DNA of 20,418 nucleotides from Hypsibius dujardini. Taxonomy: Eukaryota; Tardigrada; Eutardigrada; Parachela; Hypsibiidae. Made by a program: the position numbers and the translations under genes. The DNA is taken from contig LRSR01014640.1 of NCBI GenBank assembly GCA_001579985.1, positions 1 to 20,418 on the forward strand, in the 5' to 3' direction. The notes under the pieces were generated by a model. That model was not told the DNA's origin. It saw nothing but the letters and a program-made list of their open reading frames with translations, and did not search any database. Of this stretch, positions 1-10,214 are shown piece by piece. The first letter of the stretch is position 1; each line of letters opens with the position of its first letter.

Positions 1-201
1 GCAAGCTCGCACTTTCTTCAAACCTGAAACATGAAATTTTTTTTCAATTTCAAATTTTTTTGAAATTCACATTTTTTATTAAATCAAATATTCAATTGGT
101 TTTGGTTACAATTATTAAGTAACGACCGCAAACAAGCCAGTGTATTCGCTCATGTCAACGAATACCTCAACCAATGCACGCGGCATGCGAAAACATTGAG
201 A

Positions 202-230
202 GCGCCCCCTATGTACCACCGCAAACTGGT
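202..230 (+). repeat. Short dispersed motif, copy 1 of 2
   Basis: AGCGCCCCCTATGTACCACC here resembles AGCGCCCTTTACGTACCACC at 1637-1656, and the likeness continues into a following T-rich run. Both copies are on the plus strand and flank the N-terminal Helitron piece. They may be ends of a decayed element; the family is unknown. Confidence 0.35.
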
Positions 231-342
231 TTTTATTTTATTTTTAAATGTTAGGAGGCATTTTTTTTTCAATCGAAATATTGAGGACTAAGTTATATGC
301 ACACAACAAAATTAAAAAAAGTAGAACATTTCATTTTCCAGA

Positions 343-777
343 GATGCAAAATTCTCTTGTGAATCTGCTGAACGTCAAATAACCAACGCTGCATAGACCG
401 CCAGTCGAAAGACATCAGAAACCCCTACTAGGTTCGCTGAACGTCGTACTTCCAGTGCTGCACAGAAAACCAGTCGACGAGTTACAGAAACACATAAGGA
501 GTTCCCTGAGAAGAGAGCAACCGACAAATCACAAAGGTTACATTTAAGGGCTACAGAACCCCGGGACAGTCGGCTGAGAGACGTGCCATCAATGCTGCTT
601 GGTATAGCACAAACCGAGCTGGAAAAATATCACCAACGAGTGGCCGTTGACGAGCCGCCTCGCGCCAACGCCAAATGCCGTCCAACCCGTTCGACAGCAG
701 CTCAATTTCAACAAGATGCTAGAAAAGCTTATACTGCGTCAATAAAATTCATCCATAACTTTCGCACTCACATGTAA
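343..777 (+). pseudogene. Helitron relic, N-terminal degenerate-repeat region
   Basis: One frame from 343 to the TAA at 775-777 is almost open, with a single TAG at 394-396. It translates into Arg/Glu/Thr-rich, loosely repeated blocks of about 20 residues (SETPTRFAERRTSSAAQKTS, then a similar block around EFPEKRATDKSQR), then DSRLRDVPS. Such ETPE-x-R-x-A-x-R repeats are typical of the region ahead of the Rep domain in animal Helitron/PIF1-like proteins. An ATG-started piece of this frame (583-777) is only its intact end. It belongs with the segments at 1801-1960 and 1981-2824. Confidence 0.55.
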
Positions 778-1297
778 AACCTTAAGTTAAGGACATGGCA
801 TATTCTCACAAGAGGCTCCGCCACTCTGTGACCCAAAACCTTTTACTTCTTCCACAATTCACAAATGCGTAAGAATGTGTTCTTGCTCTTTCCGTTGAGA
901 AAATTTACAGTTTCCCAAACTTGTATTTTTAAAAAATCAAAAACTTTTCAGAGATAGTACATAGAGGGCCCTACGTATGTTACCACAATTTATGTTGATC
1001 GATTGTTGAATTATGTTCTTCGAGTGTATTCTAGCATAAGTAACAGCTGACAGCGTAACATGATGATGAAATGATGATATTTCAAGCAAATTCAAATGTT
1101 AGTTAACATAAAACATAATTATAAATGATTTAATAATTGAACACTCCCATCAAAATTTAATTTTTTTGAATTTTTCCACACTTACTGCAAAATCAATTGA
1201 TCAATCAACAATGTCACAGGGATTCTTCGCATGCATAATTTTAAACGTTTTTTTTTTCCAAATACATCGATCAGTCGAAACGGCAGATGGTAACGCG

Positions 1298-1318
1298 CTG
1301 TTGGGTGGTACCCAACAG
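1298..1318. repeat. Perfect 9-bp hairpin with 3-base loop
   Basis: CTGTTGGGT, loop GGT, then ACCCAACAG. The flanks GTAA and TTAC can extend the stem across a bulge. CTAA follows about 15 bases after the stem, which loosely recalls a Helitron 3' end (hairpin then CTRR), although the spacing is longer than usual. Confidence 0.6.
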
Positions 1319-1636
1319 TTACGCAACACTTACTAATATTAGTCTATCTACCTAGTTAACTCATTCTTATCTACTCTCACATTCGATAATGTACTTACTT
1401 AGCTATTATTACGAACATAATTGCGCCATGTCGGCAGGAATTAGTTCGTCAGGAACTATTTTTTATCCCTGACTATAAAAGCGTGTGTTCTAAAATCTTT
1501 TGTGGAGTTCCTTTTTTTATCCTCTAATCTTCTCTACCAGTAAAGTCTTCCCGCAATTTTTTTCCGAATATTCAGTCTAATAGCTTGTATGTTCAAGTTC
1601 TTCCGTCCTAGTAGGGACGGAGGCTTAACAGCGCGT

Positions 1637-1665
1637 AGCGCCCTTTACGTACCACCTCTGAAACG
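1637..1665 (+). repeat. Short dispersed motif, copy 2 of 2
   Basis: Second copy of the motif at 202-230, about 22 of 29 positions alike with one gap by eye. It is followed by GAAACG and a T-rich run as in the first copy. Confidence 0.35.
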
Positions 1666-1800
1666 TTTTTGATTTGTTAAAAAAACAAGTTATAGAAACT
1701 AGAAACATGTTTCAACGGATAGAGTTAGAGCACATTCTTAAGCATAAGTAAAACGCAGTTAAAGTAAAAGCCATTTTGGTTGCAATTGGGGGAGCCCCTT

Positions 1801-1960
1801 GTCATTGGCATTTGTGCGCAATGTGCTCGTGACCGTAACTTAAGCGGAAAATTATGTGCCGCTTCAAAAAAAATGAAATATGTCCGGTGCCGGAACTCGC
1901 ATTTCTCACGATGGTCCAAAAAATTCTAGTTTTACAAGAGGCAACCATCATTCAAATTTG
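1801..1960 (+). pseudogene. Helitron relic, Cys-x-x-Cys-x-Arg-Asp segment
   Basis: The frame from 1801 reads ICAQCARDRNLSGKL. After one frame change at the A-run near 1866 it continues as FKKNEICPVPELAFLTMVQK. Animal Helitron/PIF1-like proteins have the same order: CLRC(S/K)RD, then a PGPVP-x-ELQ-x-LT block before the Rep region. The similarity is by eye. No Rep HUH motif follows, so the piece between this and the helicase looks deleted. Confidence 0.5.
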
Positions 1961-1980
1961 ACCATTCAAAAGTAGATGAC

Positions 1981-2824
1981 AAGCTAACTGAAAAAAGGAA
2001 GCGACCAATTGAAAATGTGCATAATTGGAGTGAATTCGCTCTGGAAAATCCGAATATATAAAAAACTTTGACATTTATTGCACGCATAAAAAAGCAAAAA
2101 ATTGAGATTGCAGAACAGGGAAGCACTATCAATCCAAATCAATTGAATGGTAATCAGCAAAGAGCATTCGATTTCTTGAAAATAACTAACTAACTAAACT
2201 ACATGCATTTCGACACTACTGCAACACTCTACTAGTACGGGTTGTCATTCAACGGTCAGCTGGTAACTTTTTTGCAAACACATGCGCTATATTTGTACTG
2301 CCTCAACAAAACTCGTTTATAAGCACTAAGAAGTATGTCGTTACAAAACAAATTCAAGAGTATTTAGATGGTCAGCAAGAAATGGATAGTGCGTTGCCCG
2401 TTTGTGTTCTGATGGCCTCAACCGGAGTAGAAGCAGCCGACAAAGCTGCCGCGAGAATATATAGCGCAGTAGGCTTGCGACAATAGCTTAAAAATTTATG
2501 AAGGCATTGAGCAGAAACAGCGCAAAAAAATTTCAGAAGTGGTGGCAGAATGTACGGTTTGTGATTATCGACTAACGTAGCATGGTTGCCAGCCAAATGT
2601 TAGTCGCCATCGACGAGAAGTTACTCAAAGCTGATCCTGCCAGGCAGAAATTGGTTTTTGAAAACCTGTCAGTGGCTTTAATAGGGGATCATTTTTCAAT
2701 TCCCCCCCCCCCCCCAGTTTTGGACCTACCTTTATACGGTATATCGCCGCCTAATGCTGTACCGGATACGTTAACTGATCATCTTCTATATCGCAAGTTC
2801 AATTATGGAATGTTACTAATATAA
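1981..2824 (+). pseudogene. Helitron/PIF1-type DNA helicase relic
   Basis: Decayed SF1B helicase of a rolling-circle transposon, in several pieces. At 1981-2202 the frame gives NPNQLNGNQQRAFDFLK, the conserved entry motif (LN-x-x-Q-x-x-AFD). At 2397-2487 it gives VCVLMASTGVEA followed by IYSAVGL, the block that normally reads APTGVAA...(I/L)H-x-x-(F/L)G. At 2561-2824 it gives VIID, a stop where the Walker B Glu should be, then SMVASQML, an Asp-Glu-Lys-Leu helix, LSVALIGDHFSIPP (normally GD-x-x-QLPPV) and LPLYG. The Walker A loop is not visible. Fourteen Cs at 2702-2715 sit in the proline codons. Several stops and at least one frame change make it non-functional. Confidence 0.75.
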
Positions 2825-2990
2825 ATAAAATTTAAATAATGAATTTGGCATTTTATCATTAATTGTATAGTCTCTTTATATCATTATTATAGACCACACC
2901 TCTTTGCTTCTTAGCTCCTTAGGCCCCTGTGTTTAAGTGAGTAGTGAAGATCCCTGGAAACATGCAAATCACGCCTCTGCACCCCACTTT

Positions 2991-3330
2991 GAAACTATTG
3001 AGCTTAAACTAGTTATTGCTCAATGAAACTATTGAGCAATAATCAATTATTGCTCAATGAAACTATTGAGCAAAAACTAATTATTGCTCAATGAAACTAT
3101 TGAGCTAATTGTTGCTCAATGAAACTATTGAGCAAAAATTAATTGTTGCTCAATGAAACTATTGAGCAAAAACTAATTATTGCTCAATGAAACTATTGAG
3201 CAAAAACTAATTATTGCTCAATGAAACCATTGAGCTTAAATTATTTATTGCTCAATGAAACCATTGAGCTTAAATTAATTATTGCTCAATGAAACTATTG
3301 AGCAAAAATTATTTCATTGAGCGAAAATTC
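2991..3330. repeat. Minisatellite of about 10 palindromic units
   Basis: About ten copies of a roughly 34-base unit made of GCTCAATGAAACTATTGAGC plus an AT-rich spacer of the type AAAAACTAATTATT. Within a unit GCTCAAT and ATTGAGC pair around a 6-base loop, so each unit can form a hairpin. Two neighbouring copies share GAAACCATTGAGC and others share the spacer variant, which points to duplication in blocks. Spacing is irregular (about 31-37 bases) and there is no conserved separate spacer, so it is not a CRISPR array. Confidence 0.9.
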
Positions 3331-4259
3331 GAAAACCTTTTGACACGGCGGGCGTTCCATACGGTAAACGGTCTACAAAGGGATGTTTGATTGCGTACAA
3401 TGCCGGTTGAGTGACAACTTGAGGTGCGCCAGCACGGCATCGCAACAAGTGATGCGTCTTAACAAAATAGCACAATTCCTTTCCTACTTCACAGTCAATC
3501 TGGCAGGCAGTCAGCTTCCTGGGACGGAAACGTACGACTATTATTGGATTACATACCCGTATTCTTTGTCCTCGATATATGCAGTCACCTGGAAAAAAAG
3601 AATAAACAATAATGCACATGTATTGTGGGTAGGCAATTTTAACCTACGGAAGGAATGAGAACATTTTATAAATTTTAAGGAAAATCGAGACACAGTACTG
3701 CGGCCATTTGTCTTTTACAGTTCCTTCATTGGTGCATAGAAGGGCAACCAAAATTATTGGCTACGCGATGATGAAAGCGATAATCTTCGCCGCGCTTTAG
3801 TGGTTAGTGGTTTATTAGTATCAAATTTAGTAATTTTTTTGTTTAATCCCATCCATTTTCAAATTGTGTTCAATCCCATTAAAAGAAAGAAAATTTAACC
3901 TTAATAAGTTCTCAGTAAACAAACAAAAAACAATTAGCTCTCTCAAATTGTCCCAATACATACCGCGGAAATAACTTTTTCGTTAGACCAGTTTTCGTTT
4001 CATAAGATGAATCATGTTATTTGAGTTTGCTTGCACCAAGTGCAAAGTTCTCCAATCCATGATAAATTCTGCCAAAATGTGCTTTTCAAATCCCAGTAGC
4101 TTTCACTGACAGGACATGAATAACCCTTAGTTCTTCGTTATCATTACCAATTTTACTGTTGGGAAACGTTGCCGGCAGGATTTTACGCCGACGAACGGAT
4201 AAAGACGGCAACGCGTTTATGAAAGTAAGGTTCATCCTTGCCCGTCATCAGCGCATGTT
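3331..4259. other. Intergenic stretch, no supportable gene
   Basis: Bases 3383-3658 are open on the plus strand and contain LAGSQLPGTETYDYYW, which faintly recalls the (L)PGTE-x-YW motif seen in some Helitron Rep regions. If real, it is a fragment from another copy, since it lies after the helicase. The opposite strand is also open at 3314-3619. A short inverted pair, CGTTGCCG with CGGCAACG, lies near 4167-4212. Nothing else is recognisable. Confidence 0.3.
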
Positions 4260-4324
4260 ACTTGATGGAATCTGTTACTTTTACTTGACGTCTTGTTAAG
4301 CTGTCGTTAAGCAGTCCATCAAGT
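4260..4324. repeat. Perfect 10-bp inverted repeat with 45-base loop
   Basis: ACTTGATGGA at 4260-4269 pairs with TCCATCAAGT at 4315-4324. The loop contains TTAAGCTGTCGTTAAG-like short repeats. It ends two bases before the ATG of the weak exon candidate at 4326. Function unknown. Confidence 0.6.
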
Positions 4325-4325
4325 C

Positions 4326-4524
4326 ATGCCCCAGTTTTTCTTGGGAATCGGTGTCACACTGCCACAAACGCTCCCAACATCATCGGCAAGGAATCGAAAA
4401 ATAAATCTGCCAACGCGGCGTGCCAATGTGCCATGCCGCTCGCTCGTTGTACCGGACGTTTCTAGCGCTTCTTCCAGAGCGCCCGGGAATGGAACTGGGA
4501 TGACAGCTTCGATGTGCCAAAAAA
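4326..4524 (+). CDS. Weak candidate first exon, unknown product
   Basis: The first ATG after an in-frame TAA opens 66 codons (MPQFFLGIGVTLPQ..., Ser/Arg/Pro-rich later) that end at a consensus donor GTGAGT. GC content is clearly higher than in the flanks. I found no downstream exon and no family resemblance, so this may be chance. Confidence 0.18.
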
Positions 4525-4948
4525 GTGAGTACTGTACCCCTAAGGCCTATCCCTCCATAGTATTAGTTTTTGCTGTTCTTGATCGTATCTTCTCTGTGCG
4601 CTAGCGTTCTGGATTATTCATGAAAATGAAATTACATTTTTAGTAATCTAAAAAGCGGGCCTTCTCAATATACCAGCAATAACAAAACTCCGACTGTCGT
4701 AGCAAGACCAAGGGCTTATTATTACGTGCTACACTAGTACAGCCGTACATGTAACAGACTGACAGGCTTATGTAGACCATTAATGCACACTCAACAGCTA
4801 ATCTGGAGTAATCTTAAAAACAAATAAGCTATTATATTATGGCGGCGGTATTTAATGATTTTATAACTTTAAATTGGCATGTTATCGTCTGCGATTTCTA
4901 TTTTCTTCGTATTCCACATTGCCATTTCACACTTCCCGGCAATGACTT

Positions 4949-5687
4949 ACTCGTGCAATAATGGAGATTTTGCTTCCCGATCGACTTGAGTTTTTTTCTC
5001 GCAAATAGCTATCTATTAATTATGACTTATCATTGGGGTCTCCGCGTGGAATTCACATTAACGGTTTCAGAAAAGAATAAGAAAGAAAAATACTTCCCCA
5101 GCGAGTTTGTGCTGTGAGCGAGTGCTAGATTGATTGAAAGCTCAATATTTTCCTTGATTTTCACTGTAAAAATTTCGATTTTGAAACATGCATTTAAAAC
5201 ATGTGTTTTAACACTTTCCGACACCAAATTCAATTTGGAGTCGATCCGCATCAGCCGAATATTTTTCAGGTGTCAGGGCGCGGAGCTGTAGGCCAGCTCT
5301 GGAAAGCTACGCTCGAATTTCTTGTCTTTTTTGAGGAATACACACAACTCCGCCCCCCCCCCCTGACACCTGAAAAATATTGGGCTAATACTGATAGACT
5401 CCAAATTGAATTTGACATGAGAAAATATAAAAATACATGTTTTTAATGTAGTTTTAAAAATCAAAATAGTTAACAATGAAAATAAATGAAAATAGTGAGC
5501 GTTCAAGCAATCAAGCACCCGCTTACAGCACAATCTCTATGGGAAGTCTTTTTCTTCCTTATTCTTTTCTGAAACCGGTAATGAGATTTCCACGCGGAGA
5601 CCCCAATGATAAATTACAATAAATGGACAGCTATTTAAAAAAAAACTCACACCGATCGAGAGGAAAAATCTCCATTACTGCCCGAGT
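4949..5687. mobile_element. Large foldback (long-inverted-repeat) element
   Basis: Two arms of about 340 bases are inverted copies of each other around a loop of about 50 bases (about 5291-5342). Left arm landmarks are CTCGTGCAATAATGGAGATT at the outer end, CATTGGGGTCTCCGCGTGGA at about 5032, and ATTTTTCAGGTGTCAGGG at the inner end. The right arm carries their reverse complements. The arms differ by scattered substitutions and small gaps, so the copy is not recent. The right inner arm has an 11-C run at 5353-5363. No target duplication is visible next to the outer ends. Open frames inside are shadows of the palindrome; there is no transposase, so it would be non-autonomous. Confidence 0.85.
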
Positions 5688-6980
5688 TGGTTATTTCTTC
5701 ATGTTCTAAGCAAATAATGCCAAAAAACGTTTACAGTCTCTTCTAGTCTCTAATGTCTAAAGGTAAGACTATCCCGACCAGTTGCTGGGAACCGTTTTCC
5801 AAACATATTTTTTGAGGTTATGATTTTGAAGGGGGAAATTTTATTTAGAATAGATTTCTGGTGAACACTTTCGTTATTTTTTTGTTACAATTGGGTGGTA
5901 AATATGAAAAAATCGGTACATTTACGAAGCGGAAAACGTAAATATATTTTGGGCGACGCTATAGGGTGACCTACCATACTTCACTAGAGTTTGTTGTTCC
6001 CACATTTTTCCCACCGTTTGTCTATAGTCCACACCATCCATTTCGAATGGACTAGTCCCCATCTTTTGTTATTTAAAAATAGCCTTGATATAAAAATTGA
6101 TATGAATTCTGGATACTATAGAGACACCACCTTTGGTCTTAAATCCTAGCTTGCGCTCCCGCAAAGTTTCGTGCTAGGGGTTGGGCTCCTCAATGGCTCG
6201 AGACCGGCGGATAGACAGTCAGACAGGCAGTCAGATAGACACACACAAAACGGACAGGCAGAGAGTAAAAAACGTGTAAAAATGTCTGTCTATCTGTCTC
6301 TGCTTATCTGCAGGTGTCTGCAGGTGTGGAGCAGTTCAGCTAAAATATTAGATTGTTATTCGTACTAAGGCTGGCGAGTACTTCATGGGTCGCAGAGTAG
6401 TGTTTACAGAACAGAATCCCACAGTTATATGCTATTTCAAAAAGTGGTGCCTATTTAGCAATAGGTGGGGTTTTTATGTAGACTTTGGTGGGGGGGGGGG
6501 AATGGTCTGGACTATAGCCATCCCCAAATATTTTAAGCATGCCTTTGCTCTCATTCAAACCTGTTCGAATTATCCTTTTATTGTTCCAAATTGGATTTTG
6601 TGTCGCGCAATTCTTGAGAGGCTCATCACATAAAAAGTTTAGATGACACTTGGCAGTAGCCTGTTAGCAGGCTAAACTCTTTCTGTATATGGAGATCTAG
6701 AACAGTATTATTAAATTGATCTGAGTCATTCATATACTGAGTGCACATCGGCGAGGTCGCTTATCATTCACACTTATTACAATGTACAAATGTACTCATT
6801 AAGCACGTCGCTTTTCGCGTTTTCATAACACGCATTGTCTACCTAATCTGTAAAAGTAATTCTCAGTTATAATACATCCCCTCCAAATTGTTGAGAGTAA
6901 TAAAAAATTACCAGTTAAGTTAAAAAATTTTAAATATCCATGATTTTATTGCCTCATTCCGCGTCAAGACTTAGGCTAAC
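5688..6980. other. Intergenic stretch with simple repeats, no supportable gene
   Basis: Contains a GACAGACAGGCAG-type low-complexity tract on the plus strand (about 6208-6260) faced by its complement-like CTGTCTATCTGTCTC tract (about 6282-6305). A 20-base inverted pair lies near 6023-6042 and 6500-6520 (TCTATAGTCCACACCAT and its partner), with an 11-G run at 6490-6500 beside the second arm. A small hairpin AGCCTGTTAGCAGGCT is near 6659. Frames open here have no recognisable product. Confidence 0.4.
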
Positions 6981-7510
6981 TTTGCTTGAGTCAGTCTACA
7001 CGATGTAGTGCGAAATTGCAGTGCAACTACGCTGGAGAGTGTCAAATTTCAATGTGTCTGCCGAAAAACAAAATGCTCAAGTTTGATGTGGGTGGAAAAA
7101 GTAATTCCCGAAGTAGGGGGTCGCCTAGTACTGTATACGCGCAGGGGTCGAGAAAGGCATCCCCCGCATGTCGAGTGTACACAACCATGCCGGTTCATTT
7201 GAATGGAATCGCAATCGCAAGTGATAACTGACCACATCGAGTTCAAGTGCTTAAGTAATGATAGTACATGCACACTATATCTGGCTATCCGCACGTGTGG
7301 GCGGCAAGAGCTCCAACCAATTTGGTGAAATAGAGATACATTCAGTAATGTTATTAAATAATGTACGCAATGTTACCAGCTGCAAATTGATGCCGGAACA
7401 AGTTCAAGTGATACTGCCCCGCGAGAAGTCAATTCAAGCACTTGGAGCGTCTGTAACCTGCTGCCTAATCCAACACAAAGCACCTCATAAATCTACAAGT
7501 GCATGATCCC
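6981..7510 (+). other. GC-richer stretch with unassigned open frames
   Basis: Bases 6986-7231 and 7258-7506 are open on the plus strand and less AT-rich than their surroundings, with the opposite strand partly open too. The second frame reads MLLNNVRNVTSCKLMPEQVQ near its middle. I see no domain, no conserved motif and no clear splice pair, so I do not call a gene. Confidence 0.15.
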
Positions 7511-7898
7511 TTTGTCTCTCACGTCGCAATATTCATGGACTGTGTATCAAAAGTTGGCCACATTCACTACCCGTCGGGGGAGGGAGGGATAGGCAAATGG
7601 GCATGCCCTCATAGTTCCTTCCGATTTGATATAGTAAGGTTTGGACTTTAAAAACCTCTACAAGCTAATGGTTAACAATGCACCGTTCTTGGCATCAAAA
7701 TAGATCTAATCACATTATGTATAATTAGTTGAAAGTGCAAACGCAAAACGAGGATCAGTTCGGATTTATTTTCAATTCCAAAGCAACTGTTGAGAACTAA
7801 ACCAACCAGAATCACAAGATTTGATGAATTAATTACGCAAAGTCAAAGCAGTGTTTATTGTTTAGAACCTACTAGTACAGATTAAATACATTTCATAC
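7511..7898. other. Intergenic stretch, nothing recognised
   Basis: AT-rich with a short G-rich run near 7577. No gene, repeat or RNA can be supported on either strand. Confidence 0.4.
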
Positions 7899-8046
7899 CT
7901 GAGACAGTCGCGGTAACGAGGCTGATAAAAATTATTCCATAGAACAAATGATCCGCAAGATGACCCATGCCCATCACGAGTCTCAACTTCGGTAGAAGGT
8001 TTAGTCTTCGTTTCCGCATTTCATAAGGACCAAGATAAAATGGCAT
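7899..8046 (-). CDS. Candidate exon encoding a basic stretch and one membrane segment
   Basis: On the minus strand an ATG at 8046 opens 49 codons ending at a CAG|GTATGA donor (exon end 7899, phase 1). The peptide begins MPFYLGPYEMRKRRLNLLPK and continues with a hydrophobic segment, LVMGMGHLADHLFYGIIFIS then LVTATVS, that could cross a membrane with a positive cluster before it. An in-frame TAG lies just upstream of the ATG. No partner exon was found and the family is unknown. It looks more protein-like than other frames nearby, but a chance frame cannot be excluded. Confidence 0.28.
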
Positions 8047-9341
8047 CACATACTATTATCTCAAATTCTAATAGTATTGTATCAGTATTGCAATAGTATA
8101 ATCCAAAATATCAGTGGGATGAGAAAGTATAGCGATCTATGACAAATTGTACATTCTACAGCCGCGTGTTTCGGCATGGAAATGCATCAAACAAGGCGTA
8201 GCGGCAATTTAGCACCAGATGGGGAATGGAATGAAGAAAAAAGATTTCCGGCAGTTAATATCGGTGTAAGAAATGCTGGGGCCTCACTCGAACAAATTGG
8301 ATTGGCAAGAATGTAGCGAAGCTTCGTCTCATAGACACGACACCGGTAGGGTTGCGCGTCCCTTCCGATTTTTCAAACAGCTGCAGAGTGAGAAGAAAAC
8401 TTGTCTGACCTGCCACTGACTGACTCCTCCGTCTGGTAGGCGGGCCCAGATGCAGTCGAGAGAGCTGCTCTCAGCAAGACAGCTCTTGGCGCTTCGCAGC
8501 CCGCAAACTAAACACTCCCCAAAAAGCTATCGAGTCTATATTTAGCTTACTCCGACATTAGGAGAACCGCAGCTTAAACAAGACTCATCCACACACCAAG
8601 ACCAAATCAATATATTTTTTAGAATAATGATAAGTCTTAATGTCCGGGGCCATCCCACGGTGATTATAGAAGATTGATTCCGAAGTCACCAATGGATCCA
8701 ATCAATATTTGGACAATGATCCAGATTTTGCTGTCATTGCCATAATAGTAGGCAGATAGCAGCAAGTCATGACAAACCGACGGAAGCGCCACTTGTACTG
8801 CAAATTCCACCTCGCCGCACTTTCATCCCTATGTAATACAGTGATTCATTAATGTTGCGATTACTAGAACTTATCATTTATTGCTATTCAGTACATGTAC
8901 TCTGCTACGAATTATGTACAGCATTCCATAAAAATTTTTAAAATAAGAAATATGAGGGTTTCTGCTTCCTTTGTGATTAGCGCGACGGTCCCCTAAAATG
9001 TGATGTTTTCCCCCTCATAGTTGAATTGGAGAAGGAGGTTACCGCCAACATTCGTATTATTTATTATACAGGTAGACGGTAAGAAATAATTTGTGGACAT
9101 TAGCAGGCCTTGAAGAGAGGCGGTTATGCTTTAGATGAGTTAAACTAAGCACAACGAAGGCTAGACGAGCCGCCAGATTGGCTCCCGTGTACATTACTCA
9201 TACCGGTTAACAAACTGCAAACAGATACTCTTTAGTAAAGCAGTGCGTCATGCATGCTGCAGTCTGTGGCCTCTTTCTAACGCCACAGTAACTAACGTTC
9301 AATCGTAGTCATCAAGCCATATTTGGAAACCAAAAATTGAT
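8047..9341. other. Intergenic stretch, with an open GC-rich block at 8332-8526
   Basis: The minus strand is open for 65 codons at 8332-8526, with Cys-rich content (DCIWARLPDGGVSQWQ and FFSLCSCLKNRKG). It has no start codon or matching splice sites that I can defend. On the plus strand GAGAGCTGCTCTC is a small perfect palindrome near 8460. The rest, to 9341, is unremarkable AT-rich DNA. The GC block could be an exon or a regulatory region. Confidence 0.25.
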
Positions 9342-10214
9342 GTGAGACTGAGACAGCTTTTTCTTGCTTCGACGGTTTCCACCAACCTGGCCCACACACT
9401 TATTACACCCACACAGGTACAGCTACCTTGCACAGGTAGTCAAGTCAACTACTGTATCATGTTGTCATATACTGTACATGTAGACTGGTCTTTTGCAGTA
9501 TGCCGCTCAATGCTGAAGCTGGTGTTTGGAGAACTGCCAACTTCCGGTAGGACATATACTGTAGTAATAGCTATAATGCCGCAGTGGGTTAGGACCAGTC
9601 ATTTCCAATCATTTGCAAACAAATAACAGTAACGACACACATATTGATTGATCTGTTTCAACGGATCCAAAGCTCGATAGCCTTAGCTTTTTTAAATAAA
9701 ATTTAATACTTTATACGAGTCATTGGGGGGGGGGGAGCTTGGTCATGCAACGAGTACCCTCCAAATTGACACGAAAAACTAAACAAAACAAGGACTATCT
9801 GATATCTTCGAGCAGCTACTATTAAGGTTGCGCCTTACGGGAGTCCTCTCCTCTCAACGTAGTACAGTACTTGCTCTCGGGAAAAACAAGCGCTGAAATA
9901 AAGCGCCGTTCACAGTTCACACATTCAGCTTTTCAATCGTTTAACGGACCCCCCGATTATTCGGTGTTTAATTCAGGTTCAGTTTAAACTTTAAACTGAG
10001 TGAGTATTCTTCAGTCTAGTTTTTGCAAAATTTTCCAGGTCCTGCTCGCCCATTGACCAGCCCAGGTCCATTGAAATAATGGGGTTTCCGGATTTAATAT
10101 ATATTCATGACATTATCGTTCAGCAATCTTTGTTTTAAAAAAGTGCATAAATATTAGCTGTATAACTGATAATGTAGTATTTAAAAACCTTTTTTTCATG
10201 CTTGGGATCTTGTT
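9342..10214. other. Intergenic stretch, one unassigned frame
   Basis: The plus strand is open at 9342-9626 (MRLRQLFLASTVSTNLAHT at its start) without any domain I recognise. The stretch is rich in ACTGTA/TACAGT words. An 11-G run lies at 9725-9735. No gene is called. Confidence 0.3.

Larger units (their letters stand above)
778..1800. other. Non-coding spacer inside the Helitron relic
   Basis: AT-rich sequence with no supportable gene. It holds a strong hairpin at 1298-1318 and, at 1637-1665, a copy of a short motif also found at 202-230. It separates two pieces of the relic that would be close together in an intact element, so it is probably later insertion or decayed sequence. Confidence 0.5.

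Noticed and set aside
2991-3330. CRISPR-like array of short palindromic repeats
   Set aside because: The spacers are themselves conserved variants of one AT-rich word, the unit is continuous, and the genome is eukaryotic; it is a minisatellite.
5201-5533. Open frames on both strands inside the foldback element
   Set aside because: They are mirror-image shadows of the palindrome arms and encode no recognisable protein.
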